A DNA stretch of 39,431 bases from an uncultured Clostridia bacterium. GTDB taxonomy: Bacteria; Bacillota; Clostridia; Christensenellales; CAG-138. The translations under genes and the position numbers were made by a program. The notes under the pieces are model-generated. The model made no database searches. It was not told the origin of the DNA and worked only from the letters and a program-made list of their open reading frames with translations. The stretch lies in assembly GCA_944336625.1 (NCBI GenBank), contig CALVLF010000118.1, positions 1 through 39,431 on the forward strand, in the 5' to 3' direction. Shown here one piece after another: positions 6,503-15,385 of this stretch. How positions within the stretch are numbered: the stretch's first letter is position 1; each line of letters starts with the position of its first letter.

Positions 6503-8308
6503 TTAATACAATGCCCGGTTCAGGGCCTCTTCCACTGGCAGGGGCTTAGCGAAAAAGAAGCCTTGTAATAAATCGCAATTGAGTTTCTGCAGTTCCAGAG
6601 CCTGCCATTCTTGTTCAATTCCTTCTGCCAGAATCTGCATGCCAAGCTTATGCCCGGTTTCAATGATTCCCGCAACGATAATGCGGCCCTTTTCTGTACC
6701 GATCATATCGATAAGCTTTTTATCCAGCTTCAAGCCATTCATGGTATATTCCTGTAGCTCCCGGAATGTCGTATAGCCCATACCAAAATCGTCCAGCAAA
6801 ATCTGCACCCCAAGAAGATGTAGAGAATGGATATTTTGCCGCATCTGCGGTGCATCATCCGGCTTTATAAAGCCGCTTTCCGTTATTTCGATAATTAGTT
6901 GCTCCCGGGGGAAATCATAGCGTTCAACGATTTCCCTAAAGCGCTGAATCAAGTCCGGCATCAGGAAAGAATAACGGGAAAAATTACAGGAAATTGAAAA
7001 GGGTTCTTTCCCCGCCTTATGAATCTGTTGTAAAATTCGGCAGGTTTTCTCCAGATTATAAAAATCCAGCCGGCATATACATCCTTCGCGCTCCAGAAGG
7101 GGAATATAGCGTTCAGGGTTAAGGAGCCCCTTCTTAGGATGAATCCATCGGGAGAGGACCTCGCCGCCCGCAACGGAAAAGTCCTGCACCGTTACGAAAA
7201 ACTGAAGATCCAGCTTGAATGCATCCGTAATGAGCGCCTGATCAAAATCGCTCAGAAGCTCCCGTTCCTCTTCTAAAAGCCGGCAATTCTCTGCACAACA
7301 CACCTTAGGGCCCTGCTCATCCCGGCCTGCTGCAATAGCGCACTGGCGGACATAATAGAGCATCTGCGCGAAGTCATAATCCCGGGCCGAAAGAGGAAAG
7401 ATGCCAATGGATACATCGCGCTTATTCAGCCTTATTCCGGCGCAAGAATAGGCTTTTAATACCTGTAAGGTATAGGAAGCCCACGTATAAGCGGCATCCG
7501 CACTTAAATTCCGTTGCAGTATGAAAAAGTCGCCTGTACCGTTATGGGCGATCTCCGCATCGCCCATGGCTAGGCGGCGAATCGTATCCGCTGCAAAGGT
7601 ATAAAGCCGCTTGATTTCTCCCGGGCCGCTAATCCGCTCGATATGATTCAGGTCAAAGTGGAAGCAGGTCAGATAATACAGAACCCGGTTGTTCATATTA
7701 ACCTTTTCATGGTAGACCTTTTCCAGGCCCGTTTGATTTAAAAGGCCCGTCTCCGGGTCTTGGTTGCGCTGGGCCTCCAGCATACGCTTACTGGTACGGT
7801 TCTTTCGTATGGTTGTAGCCAGCAGGGCAAGGCTAATGCAAAGGGCAATGCCTAGCCCAATCATAATCGGTAGTGTGGCACTTCTTTCTTGAGGCGGCGT
7901 TTCGACTGCGGCAAGCAGTTCTCCTGTAATAGAAGATTCGCTGCGGGCCTGTACAAACGCTTCCATTTCGTTTATCAGTGCCTCCGGCGCAGCAGAGGTA
8001 AATGCAATGCTATATTCCACATATTCTTCGCCCAGCTGCGCCGAAAAGAGCGGAAGCGTGCATTGCAGGTTTTCAAACCGCTCCCCGGATACAACGCCGG
8101 AAATAATATCCACCTGGATATTCTCCGCCATTTCGGCGCGGCTATCCGCGCTGCCTGGCTGATAGTATATCAGCTCGCATGCATTCTCCTGCGCGAAGGC
8201 AGACAGCAAGTCGGGGATAGCACCCCGATAAGTTTCCGCAGCCTCATCATAATATTCCAACGGATAAAGCTCGGGATTCCCTGCAACGTAAATCAGGCTG
8301 TTTTTCAT
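6503..8308 (-). CDS. GGDEF-EAL c-di-GMP phosphodiesterase with a reduced solute-binding-like N-terminus
   Basis: 601 residues. Residues 1-140 resemble the first lobe of a periplasmic amino-acid binding domain (YPLEYYDE, then GVVSGERFENLQCTLPLFS). There is no signal peptide, and an in-frame TGA lies only 14 codons upstream. A membrane helix (about 144-165) is followed by a basic stop, a degenerate GGDEF domain (NGTGDF at 256-261), and an EAL domain. The EAL domain keeps Glu383 (EVLSRW), Asn442, Glu474, Asp506-Asp507, Lys530, Glu562 and Gln582, so c-di-GMP hydrolysis to pGpG is likely. It is the last gene of the operon, 48 bp after the glycosyltransferase. A CCGGC/GCCGG hairpin lies at 8327-8340 and no good Shine-Dalgarno site is near the ATG, so translation may be weak. 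Confidence 0.9.
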   Translation of the reverse strand: MKNSLIYVAGNPELYPLEYYDEAAETYRGAIPDLLSAFAQENACELIYYQPGSADSRAEMAENIQVDIISGVVSGERFENLQCTLPLFSAQLGEEYVEYSIAFTSAAPEALINEMEAFVQARSESSITGELLAAVETPPQERSATLPIMIGLGIALCISLALLATTIRKNRTSKRMLEAQRNQDPETGLLNQTGLEKVYHEKVNMNNRVLYYLTCFHFDLNHIERISGPGEIKRLYTFAADTIRRLAMGDAEIAHNGTGDFFILQRNLSADAAYTWASYTLQVLKAYSCAGIRLNKRDVSIGIFPLSARDYDFAQMLYYVRQCAIAAGRDEQGPKVCCAENCRLLEEERELLSDFDQALITDAFKLDLQFFVTVQDFSVAGGEVLSRWIHPKKGLLNPERYIPLLEREGCICRLDFYNLEKTCRILQQIHKAGKEPFSISCNFSRYSFLMPDLIQRFREIVERYDFPREQLIIEITESGFIKPDDAPQMRQNIHSLHLLGVQILLDDFGMGYTTFRELQEYTMNGLKLDKKLIDMIGTEKGRIIVAGIIETGHKLGMQILAEGIEQEWQALELQKLNCDLLQGFFFAKPLPVEEALNRALY

Positions 8309-8356
8309 GCTGCGCGCACACTTTCTCCGGCTTTTGCCGGCCTGTAATCAGACGCA

Positions 8357-9760
8357 TTATTTGATATCGATCGTTTTCCTTTCTATATGCCCCCAGACGT
8401 GTCTTTTTTTATTATAACCGATCAAAGCCGTCATGCGAACCCATGCCATAATAAAACGTAGGCAGCTTACCTCCAGCGCACATAGCTCCACCGCTTTTAT
8501 CACGTCTGAAAAGCGCAGCCGCAAATCAACGGTATGGGTTCTGGCAAAGAATGCCGTAAGGGACAATGTAGCAGCATATACCACATATATGGCAAAAAAC
8601 AGGATTAAAAACGGCATGTTGATCAGATCCACGCAAAAGGCTAGGATCGTCGCAAAAACACCGAATACCTCAATAAAGGGAGAGAGCAGCTCATAAAACA
8701 GAAAATAGAAATATGAAACAAAGCTCACAAGCCCATATTTAGGGTTTGCCAGGATGTTTCGGTATTTGCGCATGCACTGGAACAGGCCGATATGCCAGCG
8801 GCGCCGCTGCTTGCAAAGGTCCTTCATATTTTCCGGAACCTGGGTCCAACAAATGGCGTCCGGTGCATAGCGGATCCGGTAGGGCCTGCCTGTTTCCCGG
8901 CAGAATACGTGCAGCTTAACCACCAGCTCCATATCTTCGCCCATCGTATCGTGATCATAGCCGCCTGCGGCCACCACCAGATCCTTTCGGAACAAGCCAA
9001 AGGCGCCGGAAATGATAATATTTCCATTGAACTTATCAAAGAATATGCGGGAGGCCAGGAAGCTCCTTTCATATTCCAGCACCTGCATGCTCGCCAGAAT
9101 GTTTTTCGGCATATTATATTGGATAACGTGCCCGTTTTCGATCGTTGCACCATTGCAGGGACGCACAGCCCCACCTACGGCAACGGTGCTGGAATCTTCC
9201 AAAATAGGTCGCACGATGCGATCTAATGAATCATACTGTAAAACGCTGTCTGCGTCAATGCACAGAAAGTAAGGATATGTAGAAATATTTATACCCATAT
9301 TGAGGGCATCTGCTTTTCCTCCGTTCTGCTTACTGACGAGAATAATCGGCACCTTCCATTCCCGGCTTTCGTATATGGCCAGCTCCGGCTGGCAGGCTAT
9401 GCGGCGCTGAACAGGCCTGTCGATCCGCACCATATTGAATTTTTCCCGCATCACCTGGGCTGTATCGTCCGTTGAACCATCGTCCACGATGATGATCTCA
9501 TAAATACGATAGCTGAGCCCCAGCAGCGAGCGCACAGTCGCTTCGATGGTTACGCCCTCATTATAGGCCGGGACGATGACGGATACGGGCAGGAAATAGT
9601 CGTTATCCAGCTCATTTTTCAGCCTGCTGCGCCGTTTAGCTGCATACAGCTCCGAAGAGCCTACCGTTACCGAAAGGAAGAGGAAGGTAGCGTAACCTAC
9701 CATATACAGCACAAAAAAGAACTCCACGCACAAAAGGAAATATTGAATGAAATTCCTCAT
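8357..9760 (-). CDS. Processive family 2 glycosyltransferase (PgaC/hyaluronan synthase-like)
   Basis: 467 residues. One N-terminal membrane segment (about 5-34) is followed by a GT-A catalytic domain with all processive-synthase motifs: IVDDGSTDD at 91-99, CIDADS at 168-172 (metal-binding DxD), GEDMEL at 274-279 (catalytic Asp), and QRRRW at 318-322 (polymer-holding). About three to four membrane helices follow (345-425). The product should be a beta-linked surface polysaccharide extruded through the enzyme. The sugar cannot be told from sequence; the overall look is closest to PgaC/IcaA poly-N-acetylglucosamine synthases. No PilZ domain follows the last helix, unlike BcsA. The ATG overlaps the stop of the HEAT-repeat gene (ATGA), implying translational coupling. 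Confidence 0.93.
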   Translation of the reverse strand: MRNFIQYFLLCVEFFFVLYMVGYATFLFLSVTVGSSELYAAKRRSRLKNELDNDYFLPVSVIVPAYNEGVTIEATVRSLLGLSYRIYEIIIVDDGSTDDTAQVMREKFNMVRIDRPVQRRIACQPELAIYESREWKVPIILVSKQNGGKADALNMGINISTYPYFLCIDADSVLQYDSLDRIVRPILEDSSTVAVGGAVRPCNGATIENGHVIQYNMPKNILASMQVLEYERSFLASRIFFDKFNGNIIISGAFGLFRKDLVVAAGGYDHDTMGEDMELVVKLHVFCRETGRPYRIRYAPDAICWTQVPENMKDLCKQRRRWHIGLFQCMRKYRNILANPKYGLVSFVSYFYFLFYELLSPFIEVFGVFATILAFCVDLINMPFLILFFAIYVVYAATLSLTAFFARTHTVDLRLRFSDVIKAVELCALEVSCLRFIMAWVRMTALIGYNKKRHVWGHIERKTIDIK

Positions 9761-10875
9761 ACTGGGCCCATCTCCCTTTTAGAGTTTTCCTGGAGACGTT
9801 TAGATTCTAGGCGGTAGGAAAGCATCTCCCGGGCATACCTGTCTTCCGCTGCAGAAGCGCCGAGAAGATCTTCATAGGTAAAGCCCAGCTTACTCAAGCT
9901 TTCTGCGCTGTTATGGCGTACATACCAATTGGGATTATGCATGACTGTTACCAGCGCGTGGATCGTATCCTCCCCCGGATACTTGGCAAGGGCTGTAGCG
10001 CTTATGGCCATATATTCCCATTGGTCTTGGCTGCCCGCAGAAAGAAATTGCAGAAGGGACTTCCGTGCCCGTTCATCTGGATAGCGGCCAAAATAGCGGA
10101 TTGCGGAGAAACGCAGCTCCCGATCCAGGGTTTCATCCAGCATAATCTCCAGCATCCTATCCTTATGCGCGTCGCTGCTGAAGCGCATATAATCCAGCAA
10201 AGCCCGCTGTATTGGTATTGCAAAATCCGAAAACCGCGCCCAGATATTTTCAACAAAAGCCTTTGTATCCCCGCGGAAGGTCAGCAGGGCTTCCACAATG
10301 ATCTTTGGGTGTATGGATATATTCTCTTGAAACGTCCATTTTTGCCCGGAAAGAACCTGCAGCAATCCTTCCTGATCCCCTAGGGCACAAAAGCCTTTTA
10401 AGGAATTGACCCGGCTATATAGGCTTTTGCGTTGCCCATATTGATACAGGAAAGGCCGTAGCCGCTCCCTCTCGTTTTGCAGAGAACTTCCCCAACCCGC
10501 AATGAAATGACAGAAATATGCCCCCTGCATTTCGTCTTTTTTTAAATAGAGCCTTGCCAGCCCGGCAAATATGGAAGAGATGCTTTGCAGGTAAGCCTCT
10601 GCCGCTTCCGCCGGCAGACCGCGCAAATATGCATCGAAAGCCACCAGGCTATTCACATAAGACAGGCGGCGCATAAGCAGCTTACTATGCCCATCCGGCA
10701 AAGGTTTCCCCTCCACGGCACAGTTGGCGCCAGGGGCGGCGATGCTAGCGATTTGCCCCTGCCGGCGTTCGGAGCGCTTGTTTTCGCTGCGCAGGTAGGC
10801 GCTGTATATGAGATTAAATGCCACCATAAATAGGCAGACTGTACCGTAACCATAGATCAAAACCTCGCTGCCCAT
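9757..10875 (-). CDS. Membrane-anchored HEAT-repeat protein
   Basis: 372 residues. One membrane helix (about 5-23) is followed by a basic stretch (ENKRSERR), so the bulk is probably cytoplasmic. The rest is helical, with clear HEAT-like units in the C-terminal half (RELRFSAIRYFGRYPDERA, then HALVTVMHNPNWYVRHNSAE). HEAT solenoids bind partner proteins. Lying directly before the glycosyltransferase and overlapping it by 4 bp, this protein is a good candidate for a synthase scaffold or regulatory subunit. The ATG at 10875 is chosen because GAAGGAGAGG lies about 6 nt upstream. The longer reading frame from a TTG at 10920 would overlap the previous gene. Confidence 0.8.
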   Translation of the reverse strand: MGSEVLIYGYGTVCLFMVAFNLIYSAYLRSENKRSERRQGQIASIAAPGANCAVEGKPLPDGHSKLLMRRLSYVNSLVAFDAYLRGLPAEAAEAYLQSISSIFAGLARLYLKKDEMQGAYFCHFIAGWGSSLQNERERLRPFLYQYGQRKSLYSRVNSLKGFCALGDQEGLLQVLSGQKWTFQENISIHPKIIVEALLTFRGDTKAFVENIWARFSDFAIPIQRALLDYMRFSSDAHKDRMLEIMLDETLDRELRFSAIRYFGRYPDERARKSLLQFLSAGSQDQWEYMAISATALAKYPGEDTIHALVTVMHNPNWYVRHNSAESLSKLGFTYEDLLGASAAEDRYAREMLSYRLESKRLQENSKREMGPV

Positions 10876-10904
10876 AGGATGCCTCTCCTTCTTCTTCCAT
10901 GCTT

Positions 10905-13163
10905 TTATTGCGCAGCCCAATAATCCTGTAAAATATAATAAGATGCTTTAAGCCGCTCATGATAGGTAACTTTATTTCTCCAGCCTTTCAGTTCAAAAGG
11001 CGCCATAGGTATGCGGCCTTCCTCTCCGCTGAATCCCAGGCCAGCAGACAACTGACGGACCTGCAGGTTTTCAACGCCGTATATTTCATAATAATCGTCG
11101 TGCACCATCATCTGGGAGGGGTCGGAAAAATTCAGCAGTTGCCAGGGCAGGCGGATCTCCACTCCCTGCTCTGTAAAGCAGAAATCCGCAAGGGAATCGA
11201 AATCCTCCCCTGCAGGATTGGCATTGCCGCAACGGAGCAGCCCCGTTTCGAATACTTCGCCCATGGCCTGGCCCAGCTCCTGCCTAGGAAGTACATCCCG
11301 CAGCAGCATTGCCATATTGATATTCACAAATTCAGGGCTGTTGCTATCTGGCGGATAGATATAGGGATTCTGCACATAATAGGATTCCCAATATATTGCC
11401 CGCAGGACCTCATACCGCTCCTGCACCAGAACCCGGCTGTTTTCTGCCCCATCGATGCAGATGAGGAAGTCCGCTGCATTTTCGAAGGAAACATTATAGT
11501 TTTCGCAGTAGGTGCTGCCGGATTTAGGTGTGATATCCAGGGGAATATATAAAACATCCATCTCGGGATCATATTTCTCTGTTTCTGCATAAAAATAGAG
11601 AAACTTTTCATCATACTTTATGGAAAGCCTGCCCGCATCCGTTTCTAAAACCACGTCCTCCTCCATCCATTCCGATGGATTTCCATCCACGTAGCATATA
11701 CTTTCCTCCTCTCCTGGGTCGAAGGTCAGAAGGCCGAAAAACTGCTCGTTGGTCTGGTAATCGCTCCAATAGGGACTTCTGTCCATATCCACGGCGTGAA
11801 GGGTATTCCAGGTCCGCTTAAACCATTCATCTTGCCAGGAGAAAAGGCAGCTTCCCGCGCTGCCTGCGGCCATGATATCCGTATAACAGGAAACCAGCCC
11901 CTCTCCCTGCTCCTGCTCCGTAATATGTCCCTGGCTGCGGCCGGTATTTACGTCTACCTGCGCCCGTCCCCGGCCGGTAGTCAGTCCGTATTCCGCAATG
12001 ACTACGGGAATATTATGAAAGTTATTCAGAGCTTTCAGATAGGCATAATAGGTATTCAGCCGGCCCTGGCCATCATAATAATCCGCCTCCGCCAGATAAT
12101 CCTGTATGGCGGGCGCTCCCAAACGCTCCAGCCTATACTCCAGGGTGTTCGCCTGGTTTTCTCCAAAGATTTCCTCCAGCATGACATCGCTATAGTCCGC
12201 CGCCTCCAGCTCCGTTTCCAGATAGTCTGGATAATATGCATAAACGTGATAGGATGCAAAATATCCGGAAATAAACGCCTCTGTCGGCTGAATGTGTTCT
12301 ACGTTGACGGCAGCACTTTTAAGGCGGTAAGTGCTTGTAATAATGGAATAACGGAAAGGGTCCGTAGTAGGCCAGTTGGAAAAGGACACCAGCCGCTGCT
12401 GCTTATAGCGGTTGGTTTCGTATTCGATCAACTCGTCCCCAAGCTGGGCCAAGGCAGCCTCAAAGGGGGTTGCCTCTGCTGTAGTGGACATATAGGTTCC
12501 TTGGTAGCCGGTTATCTCCGGATTATTCTGGTTGGTATAAATAACCAGGCCGGATTCCCAATCCACCCCAAGGATATATCCCAGTACCCAGCGGGATATA
12601 TCCTTGCGGTAATTGCCGGAGCCATCTCCATCCCGGCCCAGATGGGAACGATGGCCGTGGATGATATCGATAATTGTCTTTCCATCCTCGATCATCTCCG
12701 GGAGCAAGCCATCGTCATACATATCCTTATGCGAATTGCGGGAATAGTCATCCGCCCATACCCCATGCAGAAGATACAGGGGCGCTTCCCCGGCAGCTTC
12801 CCGCTGCAGGTTGTAATCATAAAGGGCATTATAAAAATCATCATGGAGAATGGTATAAACCCGGATGGTATTGGCGCCCAGCTCAGAAATCTGGCTAAAC
12901 CAGCGCAGATAATCTGCCTCCGTAATGGCGAAATCTGCGCCCCATTCCCCCGGGATGCCATTGCCAATATTCACCCCGCGGATTTCAAAAGGCCGGTATT
13001 CCCCATCCTGCAGCATGTATATGGTGTCTTCATCTGCCTGCATGAAGGTTTCTACCGTTTTTTCGCTCCCAAAGCTTATGTAGAAACCCATATAAAAATA
13101 AGCATACCAGCCGCCAAAGCATAGCAGAACGAGCACGCAGGTACAAATAATAAACTTTTTCAA
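10905..13163 (-). CDS. Membrane-anchored TIM-barrel glycosidase-like protein with CBM9-like C-terminus
   Basis: 752 residues from a TTG start with AAGGAG 6 nt upstream. An uncleaved-looking signal anchor (about 4-28) puts the protein outside. Residues about 55-460 resemble a (beta/alpha)8 glycoside hydrolase of the GH2/GH5 clan: IRGVNIGNG at the start, LGANTIRVY on an early strand, GYILGVDWE (Glu203, candidate acid/base) and VVIAEYG (Glu391, candidate nucleophile). A tail from about 488 (YVDGNPSEW, LSIKYDEKFLYFYAE) looks like a CBM9-type carbohydrate-binding fold. By analogy with cellulose and PNAG systems, it may trim or release the polymer made by the neighbouring synthase. The exact GH family is not recognised. 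Confidence 0.72.
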   Translation of the reverse strand: MKKFIICTCVLVLLCFGGWYAYFYMGFYISFGSEKTVETFMQADEDTIYMLQDGEYRPFEIRGVNIGNGIPGEWGADFAITEADYLRWFSQISELGANTIRVYTILHDDFYNALYDYNLQREAAGEAPLYLLHGVWADDYSRNSHKDMYDDGLLPEMIEDGKTIIDIIHGHRSHLGRDGDGSGNYRKDISRWVLGYILGVDWESGLVIYTNQNNPEITGYQGTYMSTTAEATPFEAALAQLGDELIEYETNRYKQQRLVSFSNWPTTDPFRYSIITSTYRLKSAAVNVEHIQPTEAFISGYFASYHVYAYYPDYLETELEAADYSDVMLEEIFGENQANTLEYRLERLGAPAIQDYLAEADYYDGQGRLNTYYAYLKALNNFHNIPVVIAEYGLTTGRGRAQVDVNTGRSQGHITEQEQGEGLVSCYTDIMAAGSAGSCLFSWQDEWFKRTWNTLHAVDMDRSPYWSDYQTNEQFFGLLTFDPGEEESICYVDGNPSEWMEEDVVLETDAGRLSIKYDEKFLYFYAETEKYDPEMDVLYIPLDITPKSGSTYCENYNVSFENAADFLICIDGAENSRVLVQERYEVLRAIYWESYYVQNPYIYPPDSNSPEFVNINMAMLLRDVLPRQELGQAMGEVFETGLLRCGNANPAGEDFDSLADFCFTEQGVEIRLPWQLLNFSDPSQMMVHDDYYEIYGVENLQVRQLSAGLGFSGEEGRIPMAPFELKGWRNKVTYHERLKASYYILQDYWAAQ

Positions 13164-13181
13164 TTCGTGCTCCTTCCTAAT

Positions 13182-14675
13182 TTAGTGATTATAGTTCTTA
13201 TTGCGGGAAGGGTGGCTATATTGCTGAATGGTATGGATGTTCGCATCCAGCCAGTCGCCCCGCTGGCGCAGCCAATCTTTCAGCTGCTGTACAGCTTCTT
13301 CATGGCTGTAAGAATTCCGGTAAGCCGGGGAAAGGGGCGCATATTCAGCCATAGCCTCCGCCCAGCGGGCGTTATTCCGCCCTACGGCAGGCCCCAGATA
13401 GGCCAGGGTTTCATCGATATATGCCATAAGCGCATCCTCGCTGAGGATGGTCTCCCGCAGCTCCCAATAACGATCAACAACTTTATCTGCAAATCTTTCG
13501 GATTTGCAGAGCATGAAGAACCAGGTATGGCTCACCATCTCCAGCCAGTCCGGCGAAACAAGATCATCCGGAAAATTATCGCAGGCATTATTGAAATCCC
13601 AAACGGCCAGCTTATACTTTCCGGACATATCTTTATAGATATAACTGGAATACCGCCCAGCATCCATATTGAGGGTAAATTCATTAATGAGAAAATAATC
13701 TACGAAATTATCTTCATCGATCCAGTTCCAGTAGCCGTATTCCCCCGTATCATAATCATAGGAATAGAGCGCCTTTTCAAAAGCGGCATAATCCAGCTCA
13801 ATCTGCTGGCGCAGCTCCTCAGTAAGGCTGGGCCTTTTCGGATACCGGATAGCAACATCGGAGCCGATGGTCAGCGTACGCTCCAAATAGGAATACACAT
13901 CCCGGATGCCCTCTAAATCTTCTTCCGTAGTTCTATCGCCCCGCAGCAGATAACCGGTTACGGTGGAGCCCATGGCCATTTCCTGCAGATCTAGCCGGCA
14001 ATCCTCGCCATTGGTAATCGTTTCGATCATCATATACAGCCCCTGGTATTGGCCGTTTAGAATTAGCTCACAATAGCGTACATTGGGGGCCCATTCCATC
14101 ATATCGCCGGAAAGATTATACCACATATAATTCCGCACCAGGGATTTGTCCATATAGGGCCCATAGAGCACCCACTCGCAGTGGGCTGCCATGCCCATAA
14201 CGGGAAGAGGGTTACCCTCCCCGTTTTCATCCACAAACTTGAGCCGGTAGGGGGCTTTTTCAAATTCACGGGAGGCATGGCCCCGGATACGGATTTCACA
14301 GATGGTGCTGACGGATGCTGTATCGGATGGGTGGTTGTTACGATCCTGCCCATCCATGATTTCCAGCTTTACGTCGATCACATCCCGTCCGTCCGGCGCC
14401 AGGGTATTGATGCTTTCCCCAAAGGCATCCGTTTCCCCTGTCACGGCACCGGGGATTTCCTGCCCCTCCGTATCGATAACCACCAGGGGTAAATGGGTAC
14501 AAAGCTCGCTCCCGTCGCACGTACAGCCGGCATCGGGCTGCCGCCCGGTACGGTGCTGGTGAATGCGCTGGGATGTGGGCTCCGTATCCAGGGCTGAAAC
14601 CACCAACAGGGCCGACAGCATCACCGCCACCATGATCAGCGCGCTTATCTTATACTTCAAACCCTTACCCTCCAT
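13182..14675 (-). CDS. CotH-family protein kinase, exported
   Basis: 497 residues. An N-terminal hydrophobic segment (about 8-27) suggests export or anchoring. The CotH kinase domain is recognisable from CEIRIRGHASREFEKAPYRLKF, WVLYGPYMDKSLVRNYMWY, CELILNGQYQGLYMMIE and the metal-binding block KLAVWDFNNACDN. In Bacillus, CotH is an atypical kinase that phosphorylates coat proteins such as CotB and CotG. Vegetative homologues are known but mostly uncharacterised. The start could also be a TTG at 14660, which has GGAGGG 6 nt upstream; the ATG at 14675 is kept. It follows the DUF4956 gene by 8 bp. Its substrate here is unknown; a surface protein or the operon's polymer are possibilities. Confidence 0.88.
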   Translation of the reverse strand: MEGKGLKYKISALIMVAVMLSALLVVSALDTEPTSQRIHQHRTGRQPDAGCTCDGSELCTHLPLVVIDTEGQEIPGAVTGETDAFGESINTLAPDGRDVIDVKLEIMDGQDRNNHPSDTASVSTICEIRIRGHASREFEKAPYRLKFVDENGEGNPLPVMGMAAHCEWVLYGPYMDKSLVRNYMWYNLSGDMMEWAPNVRYCELILNGQYQGLYMMIETITNGEDCRLDLQEMAMGSTVTGYLLRGDRTTEEDLEGIRDVYSYLERTLTIGSDVAIRYPKRPSLTEELRQQIELDYAAFEKALYSYDYDTGEYGYWNWIDEDNFVDYFLINEFTLNMDAGRYSSYIYKDMSGKYKLAVWDFNNACDNFPDDLVSPDWLEMVSHTWFFMLCKSERFADKVVDRYWELRETILSEDALMAYIDETLAYLGPAVGRNNARWAEAMAEYAPLSPAYRNSYSHEEAVQQLKDWLRQRGDWLDANIHTIQQYSHPSRNKNYNH

Positions 14676-14683
14676 AAGACGGC

Positions 14684-15364
14684 TCAGCCGCTTATATCAT
14701 CGCTCTGTACCACAATATTGAAATACTCTACGCTACCCGTTTTATATACAATGGACGTAATGCTTTCCTTGCCTTCTTTCTCCGCCTGATACAGATACTT
14801 GCTGGGAAGCTCATAAATGAATTCCACCGATTCCGGCGTGGTATTTTTGCTGCGCAGCATGGCTTTGCGGTTAAAATACTGAAATATGAGCCCTTCGATT
14901 TTCTGTTCATCCGTCCGGGCACAGCGAAGGATCAGCAGCAGCCGGTTATCGTTGCGGATGCGGCCGAAAACCAGCAGGATCACAAACACAAAGGCGCTGC
15001 CGATTCCTGCAATAATATAATCCCCAGAGCCACAGCAGATGCCTACCACAATCGCCCAGAAAATATAGATCGTATCCCGGGAATCCTTGATAGCCGTGCG
15101 GAAACGGACGATGCTCAAAGCGCCCACCATGCCTAGGGAAAGGGCAATGTTATTGCCAATTACGATCATGACGGTCGTGGTAATCATGGTGAGGGCTGCA
15201 AGGGATACATTGAATTTCCGGCTATAAATGCTCCCCACATGGGAAATCCCATAAGATAGAAAAATAAATGCTGCCACTACAGCAGATGCCGCTAAGCGCA
15301 GCACGATGCTCTGGATGGATAGTTCCCCGCCACTTTCCAGCAGCTGTAATAAATATTCTCGCAT
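14684..15364 (-). CDS. DUF4956 integral membrane protein
   Basis: 226 residues with about four hydrophobic helices in residues 15-135. The characteristic segment ALSLGMVGALSIVRFRTAIKD with RDTIYIFWAI after it marks DUF4956. A soluble domain of about 90 residues follows. The family has no established biochemical role but often neighbours VTC-domain and CotH genes. The ATG at 15364 is chosen over a GTG at 15379 because GGAGGGGGAG lies just upstream of it. It starts 21 bp after the VTC gene. Confidence 0.87.
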   Translation of the reverse strand: MREYLLQLLESGGELSIQSIVLRLAASAVVAAFIFLSYGISHVGSIYSRKFNVSLAALTMITTTVMIVIGNNIALSLGMVGALSIVRFRTAIKDSRDTIYIFWAIVVGICCGSGDYIIAGIGSAFVFVILLVFGRIRNDNRLLLILRCARTDEQKIEGLIFQYFNRKAMLRSKNTTPESVEFIYELPSKYLYQAEKEGKESITSIVYKTGSVEYFNIVVQSDDISG

Positions 15365-15385
15365 TGGCTCCCCCTCCACTTTCCT

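Noticed and set aside
8327..8340. CCGGC-TTTT-GCCGG hairpin between the glycosyltransferase and EAL genes as a terminator
   Set aside because: Only five base pairs and no T tract on the coding strand; the genes still look co-transcribed.
11796..13124. A 442-codon plus-strand open frame inside the glycosidase-like gene
   Set aside because: It is antisense to a gene with clear domains, lacks a ribosome site, and reads as Ile/Gly/Pro-rich noise.
13167..13916. A 249-codon plus-strand open frame antisense to the CotH gene
   Set aside because: Shadow of a well-supported coding sequence with no domain or start signal. The same holds for 19712-20422 and 30038-30778.
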